Shown: one piece after another, positions 21,232 through 29,614 of the stretch
How the letters are laid out: each line of letters begins with the position of its first letter
Numbering within the stretch: position 1 is the stretch's first letter
From: Betaproteobacteria bacterium HGW-Betaproteobacteria-12
Lineage (GTDB): Bacteria > Pseudomonadota > Gammaproteobacteria > Burkholderiales > Rhodocyclaceae
Length of the DNA stretch: 64,000 nt
Assembly (NCBI GenBank): GCA_002842345.1
Contig: PHCU01000002.1
Span: 1-64,000 of the forward strand
Direction: 5' to 3'
Program-made: the position numbers and the translations under genes
Notes under the pieces: model-generated
Database searches by the model: none
What the model saw: the letters and a program-made list of their open reading frames with translations, nothing else
What the model was told of the DNA's origin: nothing

Positions 21232-22938
21232 ATGAGCACGTCGACGCTGCAACGCCGGCCGCTCGGCCAGATTCTGATCTCCGAAGGCATCCTCTCCGAA
21301 GACCAGTTGCGCATCGCCCTGCTCGAGCAGATGAAGCAGAACCAGCCGATCGGCAAGCTGCTGGTATCGCTCGGCTTCGTCACCGAGGCGACGCTGCGCC
21401 AGGCGCTGTCGGAAAGCCTCGGCAAACAGAGCATCGACCTGTCGCACGCCGTTGTCGATCCGCTGGCGCTGAAGATGGTGCCGCGCGAGATCGCCAAGCG
21501 CTACCACGTGCTGCCGCTCGATTACGACCATGCCAATCGGCGGCTGACGGTGGCCATTTCCGACATCAACGACATCGTCGGTCTCGACCGCGTGCGTTCG
21601 ATGATCGAGGAAAACACCGATATCGAGACGCTGCTCGCCGGCGAATCGGAGATCGACCGGGCGATCGACCAGTATTACGGCCACGAACTGTCGATCGACG
21701 GCATCCTGCACGAGATCGAGACCGGCGAGATCGACTGGAAGAGCCTGTCGGCCACCGATGACGAATACAGCCAGCCGGTCGTCCGCCTGATCGACTCGAT
21801 CCTCACCGACGCGGTCAAGCGCGAGGCTTCCGACATCCACTTCGAGCCGGAAGCCAACTTCCTCCGCATCCGCTACCGGATCGACGGCATGCTGCGGCAG
21901 ATCCGCGCCCTGCACAAATCCTACTGGCCGGCGATGACGGTACGTATCAAGGTGCTGTCGGGGATGAACATCGCCGAGATGCGGGCGCCGCAGGATGGCC
22001 GCATCGGTCTGTCGGTGTCCGGTCGCCCGGTCGATTTCCGCGTCGCCAGCCAGCCGACCATCCACGGTGAGAACATCGTGCTGCGCATCCTCGACCGGCA
22101 GAAGGGCATCGTCCCGCTCGAGCAGTTGGGCCTGGCCGAGGAGCACCTGCACCAGTTGAAGCTGATGATCGCCCGACCGGAAGGCATCATCCTGGTCACC
22201 GGCCCGACCGGCAGCGGCAAGACGACGACGCTGTACTCGGTGTTGAACCACATCAACGCCGAGGGCATCCACATCATGACCCTCGAGGATCCGGTCGAGT
22301 ATCCGATGGCCATGGTCCGCCAGACCTCGGTGGCCGAGAATGCCAAGCTCGATTTCGCCAACGGCATCCGCTCGATGATGCGCCAGGACCCGGACGTCAT
22401 CCTGGTTGGCGAGGTGCGCGATGCCGAAACCGCCGAGATGGCCTTCCGCGCCTCGATGACCGGCCACCAGGTGTACACCACCCTGCACACCAACTCGGCG
22501 ATCGGCGCAGTGCCGCGCCTGCTCGACATCGGCGTGCTGCCCGACATCATGGCCGGCAACATCATCGGCATCGTCGCCCAGCGCCTGATTCGCCGCCTGT
22601 GCGAGCACTGCAAGTCGCCCTATCACGCCGAGGCGCATGAAGTCCGGCTGCTCGGCCCGCTCGCCGAGGGCCAGCGGCCGGTGTTGTTCCGTCCGACCGG
22701 CTGCGAGGCCTGCGACTTCCAGGGCTATCGCGGGCGTGTCGCGATCATGGAACTGCTGCGCATCGATGCCGGCATCGACGAGCTGATCGCCCGCCGCGCC
22801 ACCACCCATGAAATCCGCAACCGGGCGCTGGCCCAGGGCTTCCTGACGCTGGCCGACGACGGCCTGCGCCGGGTGCTGAACGGCACCACCTCGCTGGAAG
22901 AGCTGGCGCGCGTGGTCGACCTGACCGACCGGATGTAG
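21232..22938 (+). CDS. mshE: MSHA pilus extension ATPase MshE
   Basis: A 568-residue GspE/PilB-family assembly ATPase. The N-terminal MshEN domain (about 8-62) has a first repeat RPLGQILISEGILSEDQL with Gln33 that fits the c-di-GMP-binding pattern; the second repeat (PIGKLLVSLGFVTEATL) is less perfect. The ATPase core has Walker A GPTGSGKT at 324-331, an Asp box near 348-357, Walker B ILVGEVRD at 390-397, a His box, and a C-terminal zinc site (Cys457, 460, 491, 494). It starts 7 bp after mshN. Pilus extension is probably stimulated by c-di-GMP, as in Vibrio MshE. Confidence 0.95.
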   Translation: MSTSTLQRRPLGQILISEGILSEDQLRIALLEQMKQNQPIGKLLVSLGFVTEATLRQALSESLGKQSIDLSHAVVDPLALKMVPREIAKRYHVLPLDYDHANRRLTVAISDINDIVGLDRVRSMIEENTDIETLLAGESEIDRAIDQYYGHELSIDGILHEIETGEIDWKSLSATDDEYSQPVVRLIDSILTDAVKREASDIHFEPEANFLRIRYRIDGMLRQIRALHKSYWPAMTVRIKVLSGMNIAEMRAPQDGRIGLSVSGRPVDFRVASQPTIHGENIVLRILDRQKGIVPLEQLGLAEEHLHQLKLMIARPEGIILVTGPTGSGKTTTLYSVLNHINAEGIHIMTLEDPVEYPMAMVRQTSVAENAKLDFANGIRSMMRQDPDVILVGEVRDAETAEMAFRASMTGHQVYTTLHTNSAIGAVPRLLDIGVLPDIMAGNIIGIVAQRLIRRLCEHCKSPYHAEAHEVRLLGPLAEGQRPVLFRPTGCEACDFQGYRGRVAIMELLRIDAGIDELIARRATTHEIRNRALAQGFLTLADDGLRRVLNGTTSLEELARVVDLTDRM

Positions 22939-22940
22939 CC

Positions 22941-24140
22941 ATGCTGTTCGACTACAAGGCAGTCAGCGGCGAGGGGCGAATGACCTACGGGCGACTCGAC
23001 GCCATCAACCTGATCGATCTCGAAATGCGCCTGAAGCGCATGGATCTCGACCTAGTCACCGGCAAACTGGTCGAGCAACGCTCGCTGTTCGGCCGGCGCA
23101 GCATTCCACGTCCGGAACTGATCAATTTCTGTTTTCACCTGGAACAGCTGGCCCGCTCCGGCGTGCCGCTGCTCGACGGGCTGACCGATCTGCGCGACTC
23201 GATCGAGCACCCACGCTTTCGCGAGGTGGTGGCCGTCCTGATCGAGAACATCGAGGGCGGCCAGACGCTGTCCCAGGCCATGGAGACGCACCCGGACGTG
23301 TTCAGCCAGGTGGTGGTCAACCTGATCCGCGCCGGCGAGTCCAGCGGCCAGTTGCCGGAAGTGCTCGCCAGCCTCGGCGATTCGCTGCGCTGGGAAGACG
23401 AACTGGCCTCGCACACCAAGAAGCTGCTGATGTATCCGGCCTTCGTCGCCACCATCGTCATCGCCGCCACCGTCTTCCTGATGATCTACATGGTGCCGCA
23501 GCTGAAGATGTTCGTGAAGAACATGGGGCATGCGTTGCCGCTGCAGACGCAGATCCTGTTCTTCGTCTCCGACCTGCTCGTCGATTACTGGTACCTCTTC
23601 TTGCTGACCCCGGTGGCCGCCGTCCTCGGCGCTCATTTCTTCATCCGCGGCAACCCGCTCGCCCGCACCCGACTGGACGGCATCAAGCTGCGCCTGCCCG
23701 TAGTCGGCCCGATCCTCAAGAAAATCATCCTGTCGCGCTTCGCCAACACCTTCGCCATGCTCTACGCGTCCGGCATCCCTATCCTCGAGTCGATCCGCAC
23801 CACCCAGGACATCGTCGGCAATCGCGTCGTCCGTCACGCCCTCGAGCGCGCCGAACAGTCGATCCGCGAAGGCCGCAATGTCGCCGGCGCCTTCCACGAC
23901 GTCGGTCTCTTCCCGCCGCTCGTCGTCCGCATGCTGCGCGTCGGCGAGAATACCGGCGGGCTGGACAAGGCGCTGCTCAACGTCAGCTATTTCTACACCC
24001 GCGACGTCAAGGAATCGGTTGGCAAGGCGCAGGCCCTGATCGAACCGATGCTGACGCTTTTCATGGGGGCGCTGCTCGGCTGGATTATGCTGTCGGTCAT
24101 CGGCCCGATCTACGACGTCATCAGCAAGATACCCACGTGA
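22941..24140 (+). CDS. mshG: MSHA pilus inner-membrane platform protein MshG
   Basis: A 399-residue type II secretion F-family membrane protein with two repeated T2SSF domains. Motifs include QLARSGVPLLDGL, LIRAGESSGQLPEVL and MLRVGENTGGLDKALLNVSYFYTRD. Three membrane segments lie near residues 168-190, 212-234 and 370-392. It forms the rotor platform on which MshE acts. It starts 2 bp after mshE and overlaps mshI by GTGA. Confidence 0.94.
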   Translation: MLFDYKAVSGEGRMTYGRLDAINLIDLEMRLKRMDLDLVTGKLVEQRSLFGRRSIPRPELINFCFHLEQLARSGVPLLDGLTDLRDSIEHPRFREVVAVLIENIEGGQTLSQAMETHPDVFSQVVVNLIRAGESSGQLPEVLASLGDSLRWEDELASHTKKLLMYPAFVATIVIAATVFLMIYMVPQLKMFVKNMGHALPLQTQILFFVSDLLVDYWYLFLLTPVAAVLGAHFFIRGNPLARTRLDGIKLRLPVVGPILKKIILSRFANTFAMLYASGIPILESIRTTQDIVGNRVVRHALERAEQSIREGRNVAGAFHDVGLFPPLVVRMLRVGENTGGLDKALLNVSYFYTRDVKESVGKAQALIEPMLTLFMGALLGWIMLSVIGPIYDVISKIPT

Positions 24141-25651
24141 GCGCCCACCGCCTGCTCTATCTCAACACGCACCGCCTGACCGCCTATGCCTGGCGGCGCG
24201 GCAGGCTGCATGCCGAGGGCGCTTTCGACAACGGCGACGAGGGCCTGGCGGCCTTCCGCGACTACCTGCAACAGTACCGCCAGAGCCACTTCTCGCTGCT
24301 CGCCAATATCGCCGAGGAGGGACATGTTCTCGAAACCATTCCCTTCCTGCAGGGCGCCGACCGCCGGGCGCTGATCACCCGCAAGATCGGCCAGCATTTC
24401 ATGGGTTCGCCGCTGGCCACCGCCTTTTCGCTCGGTTTCGAAAAGAGTCGCCGGAAGAACGAAAAGCTGCTGCTCTCGGCCCTGACCAATCCCGCCCATT
24501 TCGAGCCCTGGCTACATCGCATCGGCGAAACCGAAGCGCCGCTCGCCGGCATCTACACCGTCGCCCAGCTGGCCGGTCCGTTGCTGCATAAACTCGGCAG
24601 CGAGGCCAAGCGCTGCGTGCTGCTCACCATGCAGGACCATTCAATCCGCGAAAGCTACGTGGTCGATGGCCGCACGCTGTTCTCGCGCATGGCCACGATC
24701 AACGACAGCAGCATCGCCGGTATCGCCAGCGGCTTCGCCGCCGAAGCCAGCAAACTGCAGCAATACCTGATCGGTCAACGCCTGATCGGCCGCGATGAAA
24801 GCCTGCCCGTCTACATCATCGCCTACCCGCCCGCCATCCCGGCCATCGAAAAGTCCTGCCCGGATCGCGGCAACCTGAGTTTTTCGATCATCGACAGCCA
24901 GGACGCGGCCGAGAAGCTCGGTCTGAAAACGCCGCCCGAAGACAATCGCTGCGATCTTCTCTACCTGCATTTGCTGGCCGCCGCGCCACCCCGCCAGCAA
25001 TTTGCCAACGAGGCGCACCGCCACGATTTCCGCTTGGCCCAGATCCGCCAGGCCATCCTCGGCGTCGGCCTGGTCGCCCTGCTCGGCGGCCTGCTGTTCA
25101 CCGCCCGCGAAAGCTACACCGCCCACAGCCTGCGCCAGGAAACGCGCGAGTTGCAAGCCAGCGAAGGCGAACTCAGTACGCGCTATAGCGAGATCGCCGC
25201 CAGCTTCCCGCAACTCGGCATCGACAATGACACGCTTCGCCGCCTGACTGACCGCCACGCCGAACTCAGCCACCAGCAGCGCCAGCCGGACCGCGCCCTG
25301 CTGCGCCTCAGCCGGGCCGTCGACCAGGTTCCCGCCATTGCCCTGGAGAGCATAGAGTGGCAGGTTGGCCGGAGTGCCAGCGCCAATGCCGCCGCCGTCG
25401 AAGGCAGCCAGGAAATTACCGTCGTCCGCGGCAGCATCCAGCTCGAATCGACGGCGACGATTCGCCAGGTGCTCTCCACCTTCGAACACTTCGTCGACCT
25501 GCTGCGCATCGACCCCGACAACGCGGTACGCATCCTGCAGCCCCCCTACGACATGGAATCGGAACGCCCGCTACGCGGCGGCGAGGGCATCGCCGGCGAC
25601 AACCAGCCGCGCCGCTTCGCCGTCGAGATCACCCGGACGATCGCCGAATGA
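24137..25651 (+). CDS. mshI: MSHA biogenesis protein MshI
   Basis: A 504-residue protein equivalent to PilM plus PilN. A cytoplasmic actin-like part (about 1-300) is followed by one membrane helix (ILGVGLVALLGGLLFTA, about 310-328), a coiled-coil stretch and a periplasmic ferredoxin-like part. The start is GTG at 24137, overlapping the mshG stop. Sequence similarity alone is modest; the assignment rests mainly on size, architecture and position between mshG and mshJ. Confidence 0.78.
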   Translation: MSAHRLLYLNTHRLTAYAWRRGRLHAEGAFDNGDEGLAAFRDYLQQYRQSHFSLLANIAEEGHVLETIPFLQGADRRALITRKIGQHFMGSPLATAFSLGFEKSRRKNEKLLLSALTNPAHFEPWLHRIGETEAPLAGIYTVAQLAGPLLHKLGSEAKRCVLLTMQDHSIRESYVVDGRTLFSRMATINDSSIAGIASGFAAEASKLQQYLIGQRLIGRDESLPVYIIAYPPAIPAIEKSCPDRGNLSFSIIDSQDAAEKLGLKTPPEDNRCDLLYLHLLAAAPPRQQFANEAHRHDFRLAQIRQAILGVGLVALLGGLLFTARESYTAHSLRQETRELQASEGELSTRYSEIAASFPQLGIDNDTLRRLTDRHAELSHQQRQPDRALLRLSRAVDQVPAIALESIEWQVGRSASANAAAVEGSQEITVVRGSIQLESTATIRQVLSTFEHFVDLLRIDPDNAVRILQPPYDMESERPLRGGEGIAGDNQPRRFAVEITRTIAE

Positions 25652-26250
25652 AATTCACCGTCCGCGACCTCGTCAAGCTGCAATGGCCGCTGCTCGGCGC
25701 CCTGCTGCTGATCGCCCTGGCCACCCTGCCGGCCTGGTGGAGCAGCAAAGAAGTCGAGCTTGCCCAGCGCCAACGCGACGAAGCCAACAGCCGCAAACTG
25801 CGCACCGAACAGCGCCTGCTGCAGGTACGTACCGAAGAACAGGAGCTCCGCGAACGGGCGCAGATTTTCCAGCAGATGCAGCAATCGGGCATCACCGGCG
25901 ACGAACGACGCCTGGAATGGACCGAACTGCTGGACGACATCCAGCGTCAACTACGCATTCCCGGCATTAACTACGAATTCGGCATCCGCAAGCCGCTGGA
26001 AAATGTCAGCAACCCCGAATACAGCTACTTCGCCAGCCCGATGCGCATCCAGCTGCGCCTGCTGCACGAAGAGGATCTGCTGCGTTTCCTCCAGCACCTG
26101 CAACAGGAAGCCACGGCCCTGGTGCTGATCCGCGGTTGTACGCTGACACCGCTGGCCAGCCGCGGCATCGGCAGCGACGAACTGGCCCAGTTGGCGGCCG
26201 AATGCGACCTGCGCTGGATCACTGTGCGCAAATCACCGGCCAGCTCATGA
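25648..26250 (+). CDS. mshJ: MSHA biogenesis protein MshJ (PilO-like)
   Basis: A 200-residue bitopic protein with an N-terminal membrane helix (LLGALLLIALATLPAWW), a coiled coil (about 35-75, rich in Glu, Arg and Gln) and a small periplasmic domain, as in PilO/MshJ. It partners MshI in the alignment complex. The ATG overlaps the mshI stop. Identification is by architecture and gene order. Confidence 0.75.
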   Translation: MKFTVRDLVKLQWPLLGALLLIALATLPAWWSSKEVELAQRQRDEANSRKLRTEQRLLQVRTEEQELRERAQIFQQMQQSGITGDERRLEWTELLDDIQRQLRIPGINYEFGIRKPLENVSNPEYSYFASPMRIQLRLLHEEDLLRFLQHLQQEATALVLIRGCTLTPLASRGIGSDELAQLAAECDLRWITVRKSPASS

Positions 26251-26594
26251 AAACCCTCGCCCTCCTCGTCGGACTGCTCAGCCTCGCCCCGGGCCTCGCC
26301 CAGGCCGAACCGGAAGCGCTCGGGCGCCTATTCCTCAGCCCACAGGAACGTCAGGCACTAGACCGCCAGCGTCTGCAGGAACCCGGCAGCGGCAGCCAAC
26401 GTGGCCTGACGGTCAATGGCGAAGTCCGCCGCAGCGGTGGCGGCAAAACCCGTTGGATCAACGGCCAGGCCGACTGGCAGGGTACCGCCCCGGCCCCGGC
26501 GCTGCCGGTCGGCGACAGCTTCGACCCGAACACCGGCGAACGCCAGCCGCTGCTTGGTGGCGGGCGCATCGTCATCACTCCACAGCGGCGATGA
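26247..26594 (+). CDS. mshK: MSHA biogenesis protein MshK (PilP-like)
   Basis: A 115-residue secreted protein: signal peptide (LALLVGLLSLAPGLAQA), then a short chain with RLFLSPQERQALDRQRL and a GLTVNGEVRRSGGGKTRWING-like beta region, as in PilP/MshK proteins that bind the secretin. ATGA overlaps occur at both ends (26247-26250 and 26591-26594), so the operon is tightly coupled. Confidence 0.72.
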   Translation: MKTLALLVGLLSLAPGLAQAEPEALGRLFLSPQERQALDRQRLQEPGSGSQRGLTVNGEVRRSGGGKTRWINGQADWQGTAPAPALPVGDSFDPNTGERQPLLGGGRIVITPQRR

Positions 26595-27502
26595 AGCACA
26601 ACAGGCACGATCAGCGCGGCGTTATCCTCATCGGCCTGATGGTGGTGCTGATTGTCGCCTCGGGACTGACTTTCCTGCACCGTGCCAATGGCTCCAACGC
26701 GACCGCCATCGAGCGCGATGCGAAGACGATGGCGGCGTTGCTCGCGGCCCGCGATGCGCTGCTGGCCCGGGCGACTCTCGATCAGAACCGCCCGGGCAGC
26801 CTACCTTGCCCGGACACCGACAACGACGGCATCGCCGACCTTGCCTTCCCCAACTGTACTGCCTATGTCGGCTGGCTGCCCTGGCGCACACTCGACCTGA
26901 ACGACCCGCGCGATGCGGTTGGCGAACGACTGTGGTATGTACTTTCACCCAATTTCAACGACGGCAACACAGCCATCAACAGCAACACGACGACGAGCCT
27001 GACACTCGATGGCCAAGCCGGCATGGTGGCGCTGATCATCGCCCCTGGTGGCACCCTTGGTGCACAGAACCGCCCGAGTAACAGCATCGCCGACTATCTT
27101 GACGATGCCAACGGCAATCCAGCAACCAGCAACCGGGACGGCGATAACCATTTCTTCTCAGGCCCAACCGACACTTCGTTCAACGACCGGATAATCGCCC
27201 TCGATTCGACGACGCTGTTCAACGTGCTGGCGATGAGACTACTGGGCGAAATTCGTCAGGCCGTCAATGCCGCGGGCGGCCCGCTCCCCTACGCTGACAG
27301 CGACAACAACGGGTATGCGGATGCGCCCGCCAATATTGGCCAGTTCCCCTATCTCGAAGCCGCCTACGACCTGCCTTCGCCTACTTGGCCCGCCAGCCAC
27401 TGGTACGATGGGCTGGCGACCAATGGCTGGTTTTCCCTGATAACGTACTCGCGCACCGCAGGGAGCATCACCGTGAGCGGTCGGAAAATCAGCCTGCCAT
27501 GA
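26591..27502 (+). CDS. Pseudopilin lacking Glu5 (GspK-like minor pilin)
   Basis: A 303-residue protein with a short basic leader (MKHNRHDQRG) and a prepilin-type hydrophobic helix (VILIGLMVVLIVASGLTFL). Cleavage after Gly10 would leave valine first and glycine at position 5, where most pilins have glutamate. Lack of Glu5 is the mark of GspK-like tip pseudopilins. A DTDNDGIAD stretch resembles a calcium-binding loop, and a second Asp-rich stretch (DSDNNGYAD) lies near the C-terminus. Probably a minor tip component that starts pilus assembly. It overlaps both neighbours by 4 bp. Confidence 0.7.
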   Translation: MKHNRHDQRGVILIGLMVVLIVASGLTFLHRANGSNATAIERDAKTMAALLAARDALLARATLDQNRPGSLPCPDTDNDGIADLAFPNCTAYVGWLPWRTLDLNDPRDAVGERLWYVLSPNFNDGNTAINSNTTTSLTLDGQAGMVALIIAPGGTLGAQNRPSNSIADYLDDANGNPATSNRDGDNHFFSGPTDTSFNDRIIALDSTTLFNVLAMRLLGEIRQAVNAAGGPLPYADSDNNGYADAPANIGQFPYLEAAYDLPSPTWPASHWYDGLATNGWFSLITYSRTAGSITVSGRKISLP

Positions 27503-28218
27503 ACCTCCCACGCAATCCGCACGCTGCCGCCGGCTTCTCCCTGGTCGAGATGGCGGTGGTCCTGGTCATTTTTGCCTTGCTCGCTGGCGGCATGATGGTC
27601 AGTCTGAGCACTCAGCAGGAAATCCAGCGTCTGAGCGAAGCGCGCCGCCAGCTATCCGACATCCGCGAGGCGCTGATCGGCTACGCCGTGGCTAATGGGC
27701 GCCTGCCACCGCCGGCCAACCCCGCTATCGCCAGCGGTACGGCCGGAGCTGGCGAAATGGTCGAAGGTCTTACGATGGGCGTACTACCTTGGGCAACCCT
27801 GGGCCTGCCGGAAACCGACCCGTGGGGTCAGCGCTTCACCTACCGATTACGTTCGGAGTTCGCCGACGCGATTGCCAACGCCACGGTTCCCTCCTGCGCT
27901 CCAGATACGACACCGCCCGCCCCAACCCAAGCCAGCTTTGCGCTCTGCTCCAAGGGCAACATCACAATCACCGATGGCGCCGCCAACATCGCCACCAATC
28001 TCCCAGCCATCGTCATCTCGCATGGCCGCAACGGCCTCGGTGGCTACCGCTCGACTGGCGTCCAGGCAGCCGGTGCGCTGGGAGACGAGGCGGAAAACGC
28101 AGACAACGACGCCAATTTCGTAGCCCGTACGCAGACACAGGATTTCGACGACGAAGCGATCTGGATCCCGCTGCCCATCCTGATGAGCCGCATGATCGCC
28201 GCCGGTCGCTTGCCCTGA
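27499..28218 (+). CDS. Type IV prepilin-like protein (minor pseudopilin)
   Basis: A 239-residue prepilin. The leader ends AAAG, followed by FSLVEMAVVLVIFALLAGG, a canonical N-methylated helix with Glu5 present. A conserved segment WGQRFTYRL and two cysteines (near 132 and 153) follow. Likely a minor pilin that forms the tip with the upstream Glu5-less protein. It is the last pilus gene of the operon before a 91-bp gap and the cyclase gene. Confidence 0.8.
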   Translation: MNLPRNPHAAAGFSLVEMAVVLVIFALLAGGMMVSLSTQQEIQRLSEARRQLSDIREALIGYAVANGRLPPPANPAIASGTAGAGEMVEGLTMGVLPWATLGLPETDPWGQRFTYRLRSEFADAIANATVPSCAPDTTPPAPTQASFALCSKGNITITDGAANIATNLPAIVISHGRNGLGGYRSTGVQAAGALGDEAENADNDANFVARTQTQDFDDEAIWIPLPILMSRMIAAGRLP

Positions 28219-28309
28219 CGCACACTGCCGCCTGGCTTCGGCCGGTTGACCTGCCTCCCCGCCGCTGCCACACTGAATCATGCAGACGCCATGACGCCTC
28301 CCAGATCCC

Positions 28310-29614
28310 GTGAGCCAGCCCACCTTCCTCTTTTCCCTGCGTAACGCCGGCATCCATCCCGATGACGACGCCGAGATTCGGCTGAAGAAATCCCTGCTGA
28401 TCTTCGCCACCGGCCTGGTCTGCCTGGGCTCGATGCTGTGGCTGTTTCTCTACGGCCAACTGGGGCCGCAATTCTCGGCGACGGAACCCTTCATCTTCCA
28501 GATCCTGCTCGTCGGCAACCTGCTGTATTTCTTCCACAGCGGCAATTTCAACCTGTTCCGCCATTCGCAGCTGGCACTCTTCCTCTTCGCCCCTTTCGCC
28601 GTCCAGTGGGGCATCGGCAACTTCATCACGGCCAGCGGCACCAGCCTGTGGGGGCTGCTGGCGCCGATCGGCGCCATCCTCTTCATCGGGCCGCGCGAAT
28701 CGATCGCCTGGTTTATCGCCTACATCTTCCTCACCGCACTGTCCGGCTTCTTCGATTATTACCTCGCCGACAATCTGGCCGCGACCGCGCCGAAGATCGC
28801 CATGCACACCAGCGTCTTCTTCTTCGCCCTCAACTTCGCCGCCATCTCCGCCATCGTCTATCTGCTGCTGCGCTATGCCGTCATCGAGAAGGCCCGCGCC
28901 CAGGCCGAACTTGAAGCCACCCATCAGAAGCTGCAGGAAGAACAGGAACGCTCGGAAAGGCTGTTGCTCAACATCCTGCCCGGCCCGATCGCCGAACGCC
29001 TGAAGCACGACAAGCAGACGATCGCCGACGGTTTTGCCGACGTCACGGTGATGTTCGTCGATATCGTCAATTTCACCCGCATCGCCGAAGGCATGACGCC
29101 GCAGCAGGTGTTCGCCATGCTCAACCGCATCTTTTCCTCCTTCGACGAACTGGCCGAGCAATACGGCGTCGAGAAGATCAAGACCATCGGTGACGCCTAC
29201 ATGGTCGCCGGCGGCCTGAACAACGAGCAGAGCAATTACTCGCGGGCCATCGCCGAACTGGCCATCGCCATGCGCGACCTGCTGCGCCGCGATTTCGTCG
29301 TCAATGACATGCACCTCGATGTGCGTATCGGTATCGGCACCGGCCCGATCGTTGCCGGCGTCGTCGGCAAGAAGAAATTCATCTACGACCTGTGGGGCGA
29401 CACCGTCAATCTGGCCAGCCGGATCACCAGCGAAGGCGTGCCGGGGATGATCCAGGTCGATGAAACGACCTACCACCGCCTGGCCGGGGATTTCGCCTTC
29501 CTCGAGCCGCAGACCATCTATCTGAAAGGCAAGGGCAATACCGTCGTCCACCGCCTGGACGGTGCCACAGCCAGCGCGATGCCGGCCAGCGTCAGTGGCG
29601 AACTGACAGGCTGA
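28310..29614 (+). CDS. Membrane-bound class III adenylate cyclase
   Basis: A 434-residue protein with about six membrane segments (28-190), a linking coiled coil (about 193-218) and a C-terminal class III cyclase domain (about 243-425). Catalytic features: metal-binding Asp251 (MFVDIVNFT) and Asp295 (KTIGDAYM), the adenine-specifying Lys in EKIKTIGD with Asp360 (YDLWGDTVN), and transition-state Asn/Arg in NLASR. It should make cAMP from ATP in response to a membrane signal. The start is GTG at 28310. It follows the pilus genes and overlaps the convergent histidine kinase by 23 bp. Confidence 0.9.
   Translation: MSQPTFLFSLRNAGIHPDDDAEIRLKKSLLIFATGLVCLGSMLWLFLYGQLGPQFSATEPFIFQILLVGNLLYFFHSGNFNLFRHSQLALFLFAPFAVQWGIGNFITASGTSLWGLLAPIGAILFIGPRESIAWFIAYIFLTALSGFFDYYLADNLAATAPKIAMHTSVFFFALNFAAISAIVYLLLRYAVIEKARAQAELEATHQKLQEEQERSERLLLNILPGPIAERLKHDKQTIADGFADVTVMFVDIVNFTRIAEGMTPQQVFAMLNRIFSSFDELAEQYGVEKIKTIGDAYMVAGGLNNEQSNYSRAIAELAIAMRDLLRRDFVVNDMHLDVRIGIGTGPIVAGVVGKKKFIYDLWGDTVNLASRITSEGVPGMIQVDETTYHRLAGDFAFLEPQTIYLKGKGNTVVHRLDGATASAMPASVSGELTG

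Noticed and set aside
21193-22809. 538-codon minus-strand frame opposite mshE
   Set aside because: Mirror of the mshE codon pattern, His/Asp/Arg-rich, with no ribosome site or domain.
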